From CBW1002 sp046081905 (GTDB lineage Bacteria; Cyanobacteriota; Cyanobacteriia; PCC-6307; Cyanobiaceae): a stretch of 9,334 bases of DNA. Below the pieces are notes generated by a model. That model was not told where the DNA came from and did no database searches. It saw only the letters and a program-made list of their open reading frames with translations. A program made the position numbers and the translations under genes. Within the stretch, counting starts at the first letter, position 1; each line of letters starts with the position of its first letter. Positions 1 through 7,109 of the stretch are shown here, in pieces. The stretch spans positions 1 through 9,334 of the forward strand of contig JBJTWS010000156.1 of the NCBI GenBank assembly GCA_046081905.1, in the 5' to 3' direction.

Positions 1-554
1 CCGCGGGTCTCCGCCACGCTGTCGGCCACCGTCACCCCCTTGCCGGCCGCCAGGCCATCGGCCTTCACCACCAGGGGGCGGTTCTGCTGCTCCAGCACCG
101 CCAGGGCCTCCGCCGCCGAGCTTGCGGCCCAGTGGCCGGCGGTGGGGATGCCGGCCTCGGCCATGAGGTCCTTGGCCCAGCGCTTGCTCGCCTCCAGCAG
201 GGCCCCCTCGGCGCCGGGGCCGAACACCGCCAGCCCATCGCTCCGCAGCCGATCGGCCACGCCGGCGGCCAGGGGGGCCTCGGGGCCCACCACCACCAGC
301 TCGATGGCGTGCCGGTGGCAGGCCTCCAGCAGGCCGGCGGCGTCGCTTTCCGCCACCGCCAGCTGGCGGCAGCCCTCCAGGGCCCCGGTGCCGCCATTGC
401 CTGGACTCACCCACACCGCCTCCACCCCAGGGCAGCGGGCCAGGGCCCAGCCGAGGGCGTTCTCGCGGCCGCCGCCCCCCACCACGAGGATCCTCCGGGG
501 GGTGCGCCCGGCGGCGGGAGGGGTCGACGGGGGCGACACGGCCTGGTCTGTCAT
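1..554 (-). CDS. purD: Phosphoribosylamine--glycine ligase, N-terminal part (runs off left edge)
   Basis: PurD (GARS) joins phosphoribosylamine and glycine with ATP to make GAR, the second step of de novo purine synthesis in the cytoplasm. Reading the minus strand from the ATG at 554-552 gives 184 residues before the window ends. Visible are the N-domain nucleotide-fold start VVGGGGRENAL (24-34), PGNGGT (51-56), VVVGPEAPLAAG (87-98), FGP (111-113) and, at the edge, the ATP-grasp start VVKADGLAAGKGV (162-174). These align with E. coli PurD from memory, except GREN for GREH. About 20 Pro/Ala-rich residues precede the usual start, so a later start is possible; no clear ribosome site precedes this ATG. 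About 240 C-terminal residues, with most of the ATP-grasp domain, lie outside. It is transcribed away from the rest of the cluster. Confidence 0.95.
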   Translation of the reverse strand, partial: MTDQAVSPPSTPPAAGRTPRRILVVGGGGRENALGWALARCPGVEAVWVSPGNGGTGALEGCRQLAVAESDAAGLLEACHRHAIELVVVGPEAPLAAGVADRLRSDGLAVFGPGAEGALLEASKRWAKDLMAEAGIPTAGHWAASSAAEALAVLEQQNRPLVVKADGLAAGKGVTVADSVAETR

Positions 555-630
555 GAGCGGAGGGGCTGGGGTGGGGCAGTGCCCTTAAGTTGAGGACCAG
601 TGATGGCCCAGGCGGCCGACCCTTCTGCAG
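555..630. promoter_or_regulatory. Divergent intergenic region between purD and the secreted-protein gene
   Basis: These 76 bases separate the purD start (minus) from the start at 631 (plus), so promoters for both directions should lie here or just inside the genes. A perfect 11-base palindrome, GGGCAGTGCCC, sits at 574-584 with a one-base centre. That suits a DNA operator better than an RNA hairpin. It is followed by the only AT-leaning stretch (TTAAGTTGAG, 585-594). I see no convincing -35/-10 pair in either direction. The promoter role is inferred from gene orientation only. Confidence 0.4.
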
Positions 631-1731
631 ATGCCGGCTGGCCGGTCGCCATTGTCCTGCCTGATCGGGCTCTGCCTGGCGGTTGCCGCTGCGGGCGCGG
701 GGCTGGGGCCGGCCCTGGCGCAGGGCGCGGCAGCGGGGCCCGCTCCAGCGGCCGGCTCGCCCGCTGCGCCGGCCGACCCTGCGGCGGCCGACCCTGCGGC
801 GCCCGCTGTGCCGGTGGATCCCTATCCCCCCAAGGTGTTCGCCCAGCTTCTGGAGAAGGGAACCCTCGATCAGTTCGAGCAGGCCTGCCTCACCCTGCTC
901 GACCTGGGCGATGACGAGCGCCTGCGTCAGCTCCAGGCCCGCCTGATGACCCTGCACCCGGCCCCCCAGCCCCTGCCGGTGGTGCTGGCCAATGCCCACG
1001 TGCTGATCAGCTGCCGGGCACCGCAGCATGCCCTCACGGTGCTGGATCGCTACGGGCCGGCGGCGGGAGCCCAGCGGCAGCAGTGGCTGCTGCTGCAGTG
1101 GCAGGCCGCCAATGCCGGCCTCGACCACCGCCGCGCCGCCGAGGCCCTCTGGCGCCTGGCCGCCGGCGACCTGTCCCGGCTGGAAACCGTGACGCTCCCC
1201 CTCCGTCAGGAGGCCGATGGCACCGTCACCCAGGGCGTGGCGCTCGACCTGCTGGCGGAGCACTACGCGGCCCTGGGCCGCAACCGCCAGGCCGCGGCGG
1301 TGCTGCTGGGTTCCCGGCAGCCCGGGGTCGCCACGGCCCAGCGGCTGCAGAAGGCGGTGGGCCTGCTGGAGGGCCTGCCCCTGGCCGAGCGCGACCAGCT
1401 GCTGGAGCAGGCCCTGGAGCAGGCCGCCGCTGCCGGCGCCTGGGGCCTGGTGACCCTCCTGCTCGACGACCAGAGCGCGCTCCAGGCGCAACCGGGCGGT
1501 GATCCCACCCGGGCCCGGGAACGCCGCCTGCGCCTCGGCCCCCGCATCGACGACGCCTACGGCGAATGGCTGCTGCGCCGCGGGGATCCGGCCGCAGCCG
1601 AGCGCAGCCGGGAGCTGGAGCGCCAGCTGCGCTCCCCCCGCGCCCCCGGAGGCCATGGGCCGGCCACCGCCCCCGGGGGTGGGCCGGCGACCGGGCAGGA
1701 TCCCGCCCAGGCCGTTTCTCCCCCGCCATGA
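631..1731 (+). CDS. Secreted alpha-helical repeat (TPR-like) protein of unknown function
   Basis: 366 residues with no recognised name. Residues 1-30 look like a Sec signal peptide: R5, a hydrophobic core at about 8-29 and an ALA cleavage site (28-30) before Gln. The two cysteines in the core (C10, C15) do not form a lipobox, so a soluble periplasmic protein is more likely than a lipoprotein. Residues 31-61 are an Ala/Pro linker with a duplicated segment. Residues about 65-333 are Leu/Ala/Gln-rich amphipathic helices with TPR-like spacing (for example ALTVLDRYG, ALDLLAEHYAALGRNRQAAAVLL, ERDQLLEQALEQA). The last 33 residues are a Pro/Gly-rich tail. An in-frame stop at 601-603 makes 631 the first possible ATG; no Shine-Dalgarno is evident. 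Its stop overlaps the purC start (ATGA), implying translational coupling. Its position before bamA suggests an envelope role, but this is inference. Confidence 0.8.
   Translation: MPAGRSPLSCLIGLCLAVAAAGAGLGPALAQGAAAGPAPAAGSPAAPADPAAADPAAPAVPVDPYPPKVFAQLLEKGTLDQFEQACLTLLDLGDDERLRQLQARLMTLHPAPQPLPVVLANAHVLISCRAPQHALTVLDRYGPAAGAQRQQWLLLQWQAANAGLDHRRAAEALWRLAAGDLSRLETVTLPLRQEADGTVTQGVALDLLAEHYAALGRNRQAAAVLLGSRQPGVATAQRLQKAVGLLEGLPLAERDQLLEQALEQAAAAGAWGLVTLLLDDQSALQAQPGGDPTRARERRLRLGPRIDDAYGEWLLRRGDPAAAERSRELERQLRSPRAPGGHGPATAPGGGPATGQDPAQAVSPPP
771..800 (+). repeat. Perfect 15-base tandem duplication in a linker
   Basis: GGCCGACCCTGCGGC occurs at 771-785 and again directly at 786-800. Because 15 is a multiple of three, the reading frame is kept and the Ala/Pro-rich linker of the secreted protein gains five residues (an ADPAA-type unit twice). 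It is probably a slippage product in a low-constraint linker. Confidence 0.9.
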
Positions 1732-2492
1732 CCGCCTATTCCCTCGGGGCCCTCCTGCATGAAGGCAAGGCCAAACGGGTGTTCGCCACCGACCACCCCG
1801 ACCTGGTGGCGGTGGAATACAAGGACGACGCCACCGCCTTCAACGCCCAGAAGAAGGCGCAGCTCCAGGGCAAGGGGCCGCTGAACTGCCGCATCTCGGC
1901 CCTGATCTTCGAGCGGCTCGAGGCCGCCGGCATCCCCACCCACTACCTCGGGGTGGGTGATGAGCGCTGGATGCTGGTGCGGCCCGTGCGGGTGATTCCC
2001 CTGGAGGTGGTGATCCGCAACCTGGCCGCCGGCTCCCTCTGCAGGCAGATGCCGATCGAGGCGGGCACCCCCCTGGAGCCGCCCCTGCTGGACCTCTACT
2101 ACAAGAACGACGCCTACGGCGATCCCCTGCTCACCGAAGCGCGGCTGGAGCGGCTGGGCCTCGTCACGCCCGAGCAGCGAAGGGTGATCGAGGACCTGGC
2201 CCGCCGGATCAACGACGCCCTGCTGGCCCTGTTCCGCGAGGCGGAGCTGCAGCTGGTGGACTTCAAGATCGAGCTGGGCTTCAACGCCGACGGAACCCTC
2301 CTGCTCGCCGATGAGATCAGCCCCGACACCTGCCGGCTGTGGGACTTGCGGGGCGGCGCCGCAGGCCCCAGCGAGGAGCGCATTCTCGATAAGGATCGTT
2401 TCCGTCAGGACCTCGGCGGCGTGATCGAGGCCTACGGGGAGGTTCTCAAACGGGTCCAGGGGGTCTGTCCGCAGCCACGGATCTACGGGTAA
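1728..2492 (+). CDS. purC: Phosphoribosylaminoimidazole-succinocarboxamide synthase (SAICAR synthetase)
   Basis: PurC condenses CAIR with aspartate using ATP to give SAICAR in the de novo purine pathway. The 254-residue product is near the usual bacterial length. Family motifs are clear: GKAKRV at 13-18 (ATP-binding start), NCRIS (53-57), VIPLEVVIRNLAAGS (89-103), DFKIELGF (178-185), ADEISPDTCRLWD (194-206) and DKDRFR (221-226). The open frame extends upstream to 1566, but the ATG at 1728 is the right start: it places GKAK at the normal distance, and the upstream residues are a shadow of the preceding gene. The start overlaps the previous stop by four bases (ATGA), so translation probably depends on ribosomes finishing the secreted-protein gene. 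bamA follows within a few tens of bases, tying a purine enzyme to the envelope operon. Confidence 0.97.
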   Translation: MTAYSLGALLHEGKAKRVFATDHPDLVAVEYKDDATAFNAQKKAQLQGKGPLNCRISALIFERLEAAGIPTHYLGVGDERWMLVRPVRVIPLEVVIRNLAAGSLCRQMPIEAGTPLEPPLLDLYYKNDAYGDPLLTEARLERLGLVTPEQRRVIEDLARRINDALLALFREAELQLVDFKIELGFNADGTLLLADEISPDTCRLWDLRGGAAGPSEERILDKDRFRQDLGGVIEAYGEVLKRVQGVCPQPRIYG

Positions 2493-2534
2493 GGTCGGGC
2501 CAATTTGCGGCCTGGCCGCTCCGACCCCGACACC

Positions 2535-4919
2535 ATGGCCGGCCTGCCTGGCATCACCGCCACCCTTCCCCTGCTGGCGCTCGCCCTGGCGGTTCCGGCC
2601 GGCGCCCTGGCGGAGGAGCGGGGCGGCTCCCCGGCGGCGGCTGCCCAGGAGCTGGCCCAGACGACCCCGGCCGAACCGTCCGGCCCCCCCGCCACCGCTC
2701 CGGCTTCCTCGGCTGAGGCACCAGCTGCCACCCCCGTCCCCACCGGCGCCGAAGCTCCCGCCGCCGAGGGCGCCCCGGCCGAACCCGGCGCGCCCGCCAC
2801 CGGGGATGGTGGCTTCCCGATGCCGTCCCAGGCGCCGCCGGCTGGGGAAGCCGCGCCCGGCGGCGCCCCTGGCACCGGGGCCGCCACTCCGGCCGACCCC
2901 AACGAGCCGCGGGTGCTGATCAGCGAGGTGGTGATCCAGGGCCTGGAGAACCACCCCGAGCGGGAGCGGCTGGAACTGGCCGCCTACGCGGCGATGGCGA
3001 CCCAGCCGGGCACCCGGGTGACCCGCAGCGAGCTGCAGACCGACCTCTCCGCCATCTACGCCAGCGGCTGGTTCTCCGATGTGCGCATCCAGCCGGTGGA
3101 TGGCCCCCTGGGGGTGCGGCTGGTGGTGCTCGTCACCGCCAACCCGGTGCTGGAGAAGGTGACCCTGGATCCGGCCACCGCCAAGTTGCCGGCCGCGGTG
3201 GTACAGGACACGTTCGCGGCCGACTATGGCAAGACCCTGAACCTCAACACCCTGCAGGGCCGCATGCAGGAGCTGCAGAAGTGGTACGCCGATCAGGGCT
3301 ATTCCCTGGCCCGCATCACCGGGCCGGGGCGGGTGAGCCCCGAGGGTGAGGTGGAGCTGCTGGTGCGGGAGGGCACCGTGGCCGGAGTGGAGGTGCAGTT
3401 CCTTAACAAGGAGGGCTCCGCCACCAACGACAAGGGCGATCCGATCCGGGGCAAGACCAAGCCCTGGGTGGTGACCCGCGAGATCTCCCTGAAGGAGGGC
3501 GATGTCTTCAATCGCCGCAACCTCGAGGACGACATCAAACGTATCTATGCCACGGGTCTGTTCAGTGATGTGAAGGTGACCCTCAAGCCCGTGCCCGCCG
3601 AGCCGGGTGACGTGGTGATCGTGCTTGGAATCGTGGAGCAATCCACCGGCTCCCTCTCGGGCGGTCTCGGCTACAGCCAGAGCCAGGGTGTCTTCGGCCA
3701 GATCCAGGTGCAGGACTCCAACCTGTTCGGCCGCGCCTGGGATGTGGGCCTGAACTTCACCTACGGCCAGTTCGGCGGGCTGGCGGACATCTCCTTCACC
3801 GACCCGTGGATCAAGGGCGACCGGTTCCGCACCGCCTTCCGGGCGCGGCTGTTCATCAGCCGTGAGGTGCCGCAGCTGTTCCAGAGCCAGGACAACGGCA
3901 ACATCTTCAGCGTCCGCGATTTCTACGAGGCCCCCGGCTCCAAGGTGGCCTACAACATCGATTCCGAGAAGAATCCCGAAGGTCGCCGCTTCGACAACGT
4001 CGACGAAGCCGCCGACGCCGACCCCAACACCAGCTGGTTCGACTACTCCGGCAACACCGTGCTGCTGCAGCGGGTGGGCGGCAACGTGCAGTTCGTGCGG
4101 CCCCTGAACGGCGGCAATCCCTTCAAGCGCGCCCCCTGGAGCGTGGTGCTGGGTCTGAACATCCAGGAGGTGTCGCCGATCAACTACTCCGGCGACTCCC
4201 GCATCTACGGCGTGGCCTCGGACTCCCTGCAGAACGACAACAGCAGGGCACCCGCCGACGACATCATCTGCCTCTCCTACAACTGCGCCAAGCAGAATCA
4301 GCTGCTGGGGCTGCGGCTGGCGGCCACGATGAACAACCTCAACGACCCCCGCAATCCCACCTCCGGCAACTTCCTCAGCCTCGCCACCGAGCAGTTCTTC
4401 TCCGTGGGCCCCGATTCCCCCACCTTCAACCGGGTGCGGGCGAGCTACACCCACTTCATCCCGGTGAACTGGCTGAAGCTCTACAAGGGCTGCCGCCCCA
4501 AGCCGGGCGAAACCGCCGACTGCAAGCAGGCCCTCGCCTTCCAGTTCAGCGCCGGCTCCAACATCGGCCAGCTGCCCCCCTACGAGGCCTTCTGCCTGGG
4601 CGGCTCCAACTCCGTGCGGGGCTACTACGACTGCGACCTGGGCGTGGGTCGCAGCTTCGGGGAGGCCACGATCGAGTACCGCTTCCCGCTGTTCAGCATC
4701 GTGAGCGGTGAACTGTTCGTGGACGGGGGCACCACCTTCGGCAGCCAGGCGAACGTGCCCGGCAACCCTGGCGGCCTGCTGAACAAGCCCGGCAGCGGCT
4801 TCTCGGTGGGCACTGGCCTGATCGTGACCACGCCGGTGGGTCCCCTGCGGCTGGAGGTGGCCAGCCAGGACTTCAGCGGCGACTGGCGCTTCAACCTCGG
4901 CGTGGGCTGGAAGTTCTGA
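2535..4919 (+). CDS. bamA: Outer-membrane assembly factor BamA/Omp85 (three POTRA domains, 16-strand barrel type)
   Basis: BamA is the central pore of the machine that folds beta-barrel proteins into the outer membrane; the plastid relatives are Toc75 and OEP80. From the ATG at 2535 (794 residues) the order is: signal peptide 1-26 ending AGALA, a roughly 100-residue Ala/Pro/Glu-rich linker, POTRA1 about 127-202, POTRA2 203-279, POTRA3 280-368, and the barrel to the C-terminus. Three POTRAs is the cyanobacterial number. The diagnostic VRGY motif of loop 6 is at 694-697 within GGSNSVRGYY, and the protein ends in an aromatic beta-signal, RFNLGVGWKF. All six cysteines fall in the barrel, as three close pairs. 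The start is uncertain: a TTG at 2505, ten bases after AAGG, would add ten residues including two Arg. The stop overlaps the lpxC start (TGATG). Confidence 0.96.
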   Translation: MAGLPGITATLPLLALALAVPAGALAEERGGSPAAAAQELAQTTPAEPSGPPATAPASSAEAPAATPVPTGAEAPAAEGAPAEPGAPATGDGGFPMPSQAPPAGEAAPGGAPGTGAATPADPNEPRVLISEVVIQGLENHPERERLELAAYAAMATQPGTRVTRSELQTDLSAIYASGWFSDVRIQPVDGPLGVRLVVLVTANPVLEKVTLDPATAKLPAAVVQDTFAADYGKTLNLNTLQGRMQELQKWYADQGYSLARITGPGRVSPEGEVELLVREGTVAGVEVQFLNKEGSATNDKGDPIRGKTKPWVVTREISLKEGDVFNRRNLEDDIKRIYATGLFSDVKVTLKPVPAEPGDVVIVLGIVEQSTGSLSGGLGYSQSQGVFGQIQVQDSNLFGRAWDVGLNFTYGQFGGLADISFTDPWIKGDRFRTAFRARLFISREVPQLFQSQDNGNIFSVRDFYEAPGSKVAYNIDSEKNPEGRRFDNVDEAADADPNTSWFDYSGNTVLLQRVGGNVQFVRPLNGGNPFKRAPWSVVLGLNIQEVSPINYSGDSRIYGVASDSLQNDNSRAPADDIICLSYNCAKQNQLLGLRLAATMNNLNDPRNPTSGNFLSLATEQFFSVGPDSPTFNRVRASYTHFIPVNWLKLYKGCRPKPGETADCKQALAFQFSAGSNIGQLPPYEAFCLGGSNSVRGYYDCDLGVGRSFGEATIEYRFPLFSIVSGELFVDGGTTFGSQANVPGNPGGLLNKPGSGFSVGTGLIVTTPVGPLRLEVASQDFSGDWRFNLGVGWKF

Positions 4920-5773
4920 TGGGGACCTGGCCTTCGGATTACGACCGGGGCTGGACCCTGGCCGGCGCCGTGGAGCGTCGGGGCGTGGGGCTGCACAGCG
5001 GCTCCGAGGGGCGGGTGCGGCTGCTCCCCTCCGATCGGCCCGGCTTCCGGGTGGGCTGGCTGGACGCTCCGGCGCGCCCCAGCGTGGCCCTGCACCCGAG
5101 CCAGGTGCATGAAACCCAGCTCTGCACCGCCCTCCAGCTGGGCGGTGAGCGGCTGGCCACGGTGGAGCACCTGCTGGCGGCCCTGGCCGGCACCGGCCTC
5201 ACCCAGGTGGAGATCCTGGTGGAGGGCGCCGAGATCCCCCTGCTCGATGGTTCCGCCCTCCCCTGGGTCGAGGCCATCGCCGAGGCGGGCCTGCAGCCGG
5301 TGGCCCCTGCCCCGAGCCGCCCCGCCCCGCGCGAGCCGATCACCCTGCAGCAGGGCAGCGGCTTCGCCCTGGCCCTGCCGTCCGACTGCCTGCGGGTGGG
5401 AGTGGCGATCGATTTCCCGCAGCCGGCCATCGGGCGGCAGCTCTACTCCCTCGATCTCACTCCCGAGCGCTTCGTGCAGGAGGTGGCGCCGGCCCGCACC
5501 TTCGGCTTCCGCGAGCAGGTGGAGCAGCTGCGGGCGGCGGGGCTGATCCGCGGCGGTGCGCTCGACAACGCCCTGGTGTGCGACGGCGACTCCTGGCTCA
5601 ACCCGCCCCTGCGCTTCGCTGACGAACCGGTGCGCCATAAGCTCTTGGATCTTCTGGGGGATCTGGCCCTCGCCGGACTGCCCCGCGCCCAGGTGTTCGC
5701 CTACCGCGGTTCCCACGGGCTCCACACGGCCCTGGCGGCCGCCCTGGCCGCGGCGGTTCCCGTCGCCGCCTGA
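4919..5773 (+). CDS. lpxC: UDP-3-O-acyl-N-acetylglucosamine deacetylase
   Basis: LpxC is the zinc hydrolase that removes acetate from UDP-3-O-acyl-GlcNAc, the committed step of lipid A synthesis. The 284-residue product is slightly shorter than the 305 of E. coli. Catalytic groups line up with E. coli numbering: E83-H84 in TVEHLLAAL (E78/H79), LLDGSA (108-113), ARTFGF with T194/F195, HKLLDLLGD with zinc ligands H240 and D244 plus K241 and D248, and H266 in RGSHGLH (H265). All are intact, so the enzyme should be active. The ATG shares its A with the last base of the bamA stop, indicating coupled translation. The early region VERRGVGLHSG (18-28) is the usual N-terminal LpxC motif. In E. coli, lpxC sits in the cell-division cluster instead. 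No lpxD is present in this window. Confidence 0.97.
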   Translation: MGTWPSDYDRGWTLAGAVERRGVGLHSGSEGRVRLLPSDRPGFRVGWLDAPARPSVALHPSQVHETQLCTALQLGGERLATVEHLLAALAGTGLTQVEILVEGAEIPLLDGSALPWVEAIAEAGLQPVAPAPSRPAPREPITLQQGSGFALALPSDCLRVGVAIDFPQPAIGRQLYSLDLTPERFVQEVAPARTFGFREQVEQLRAAGLIRGGALDNALVCDGDSWLNPPLRFADEPVRHKLLDLLGDLALAGLPRAQVFAYRGSHGLHTALAAALAAAVPVAA

Positions 5774-5826
5774 GCGCTCCGCTCCGCTGGCCCGCTTCCG
5801 ACACCTTCGCCCACAGCCACTCCCCC

Positions 5827-6282
5827 TTGTCCAGCTTCGCCTCCCCCCCCACCGTGCTCAGCAGTGAGCAGATCCAGGGTCTGCTGCCGCATCGCTATCC
5901 GTTCGCCCTGGTGGATCGGGTGATCGAGCATGAACCTGGCCTGCGGGCCGTGGCGATCAAGAACGTCACCGTGAATGAGCCCCAGTTCCAGGGCCATTTC
6001 CCCGGCCGCCCGCTGATGCCCGGCGTGCTGATCGTGGAGGCCATGGCCCAGGTGGGCGGACTGATCGTGCCCCAGATGCCCGATCTCCCCAAGGGGCTGT
6101 TCGTGTTCGCCGGCATCGACGGGGTGCGCTTCCGGCGGCCCGTGGTGCCGGGCGATCAGCTGCTGATCACCTGTGAGCTGCTCAGCCTCAAGCGCCGCCG
6201 CTTCGGCAAGGTGAAGGCCGAGGCCACGGTGGGCGGGGAACTTGTCTGCGCCGGGGAGCTGATGTTCTCCTTGGTGGACTGA
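5827..6282 (+). CDS. fabZ: 3-hydroxyacyl-[acyl-carrier-protein] dehydratase FabZ
   Basis: FabZ dehydrates (R)-3-hydroxyacyl-ACP in fatty acid elongation. It draws on the same hydroxyacyl-ACP pool that LpxA uses, which explains its place among lpx genes. Hotdog-fold motifs are complete: LLPHRYPFALVDRV (19-32), the catalytic His in GHFPGRPLMPG (H57) and the catalytic Glu in VEAMAQVGG (E71), with GVRFRRPVVPGDQL typical of the family. No ATG is available: the nearest in-frame starts are TTG at 5827 (151 residues) and GTG at 5854 (142 residues, beginning just before LSSEQI). Neither has a visible ribosome site. The 53 bases after lpxC hold only short GCTCC repeats and no hairpin that I could see. 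The weak start may keep FabZ output low relative to its neighbours; this is inference. Confidence 0.95.
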   Translation: MSSFASPPTVLSSEQIQGLLPHRYPFALVDRVIEHEPGLRAVAIKNVTVNEPQFQGHFPGRPLMPGVLIVEAMAQVGGLIVPQMPDLPKGLFVFAGIDGVRFRRPVVPGDQLLITCELLSLKRRRFGKVKAEATVGGELVCAGELMFSLVD

Positions 6283-6287
6283 TCGGG

Positions 6288-7109
6288 ATGACCAGCGCAG
6301 CCATGGCGACATCGGTACATCCCACGGCCGTGGTCGATCCGCGGGCCCAGCTGGGCCAGGGGGTCGAGATCGGTCCCTACGCCGTGGTGGGCCCCGACGT
6401 GTGGATCGGGGATGGCTGCCGCATCGGTCCCCATGTGGTGATCGATGGCCGCGTGCGGCTGGGGGCCCGCAACCGCATCTTCCCGGGGGCCTGCATCGGC
6501 CTCGAGCCGCAGGATCTCAAGTACGCCGGCGATCCCACCGAGGTGGTGCTGGGCGACGACAACACCATCCGCGAGTGCGTGACCATCAACCGTGCCACCG
6601 CCGGTGAGGAGTGCACCCGCCTGGGCAGTGGCAACCTGCTGATTGCCTACAGCCACATCGGCCACAACTGCCAGCTGGGCGACCGGATCGTGATCGCCAA
6701 CGGCGTGGCCGTGGCCGGCCATGTGGTGATCGGCGACCGTGCCGTGATCGGTGGGGTGCTGGGCATCCACCAGTTCGTGCACATCGGCACCCTGGCGATG
6801 GTGGGGGGCATGAGCCGCATCGACCGGGATGTGCCCCCGTTCATGATGGTGGAGGGCCACCCCGGCCGCGTGCGCGGCCTCAACCGGGTAGGTCTGCGCC
6901 GCAGCGGCCTCGCCGACCACGACGGCGGTGCCCAGCTCCGCCAGCTCCAGGAGGTGTGGACCCTGCTCTACCGCAGCGACCGGGTGCTGGCCGAGGCCCT
7001 GGCGGCCGCTCGGGAGCTCCCCCTGAGCCCCCCCGCCCAGGAGCTCTGCGCTTTCCTGGAGGCCTCGATCGGCCCGGGTCGCCGCGGTCCCCTGCCCGCC
7101 CAGCGCTGA
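6288..7109 (+). CDS. lpxA: Acyl-ACP--UDP-N-acetylglucosamine O-acyltransferase
   Basis: LpxA transfers a 3-hydroxyacyl chain from ACP to the 3-OH of UDP-GlcNAc, the first step of lipid A synthesis. The 273-residue product is slightly longer than the usual 262. Residues about 8-190 form hexapeptide repeats of a left-handed beta-helix (IGPYAVVGPDVWIGDGCRIG type). The catalytic His is H126 in SHIGHNCQLG, matching E. coli H125; GHVVIGDRAVIGG and IHQF (160-163) follow, then DVPPF and a helical C-terminal domain with NRVGLRRSG. The start is five bases after the fabZ stop; a second ATG at 6303 would remove five residues and cannot be excluded. The stop overlaps the lpxB start by one base (TGATG). 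Acyl-length specificity cannot be read with confidence from the sequence. Confidence 0.97.
   Translation: MTSAAMATSVHPTAVVDPRAQLGQGVEIGPYAVVGPDVWIGDGCRIGPHVVIDGRVRLGARNRIFPGACIGLEPQDLKYAGDPTEVVLGDDNTIRECVTINRATAGEECTRLGSGNLLIAYSHIGHNCQLGDRIVIANGVAVAGHVVIGDRAVIGGVLGIHQFVHIGTLAMVGGMSRIDRDVPPFMMVEGHPGRVRGLNRVGLRRSGLADHDGGAQLRQLQEVWTLLYRSDRVLAEALAAARELPLSPPAQELCAFLEASIGPGRRGPLPAQR

Noticed and set aside
40..593. Plus-strand open frames of 153-182 codons opposite purD
   Set aside because: The minus strand gives an unmistakable PurD; the plus-strand products are Ala/Arg/Pro-rich shadows.
1566..1727. An N-terminal extension of PurC
   Set aside because: The extra 54 residues are Arg/Pro/Gly-rich shadow sequence of the upstream gene, and the PurC motifs begin at the normal distance from 1728.
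1557..4454. A 965-codon open frame on the minus strand opposite purC and bamA
   Set aside because: It is antisense to two well-identified genes, and its product is a low-complexity Gly/His/Val/Leu-rich sequence of the kind made by reading G+C-rich codons backwards. No domain is recognisable.
4625..5725. A 366-codon minus-strand open frame opposite bamA and lpxC
   Set aside because: It is antisense to intact genes, with no motif or plausible start context.
6611..7108. A long N-terminal extension of LpxB
   Set aside because: The extension is lpxA read in another frame; the family N-terminus (STGEVSGD) fits the ATG at 7109.
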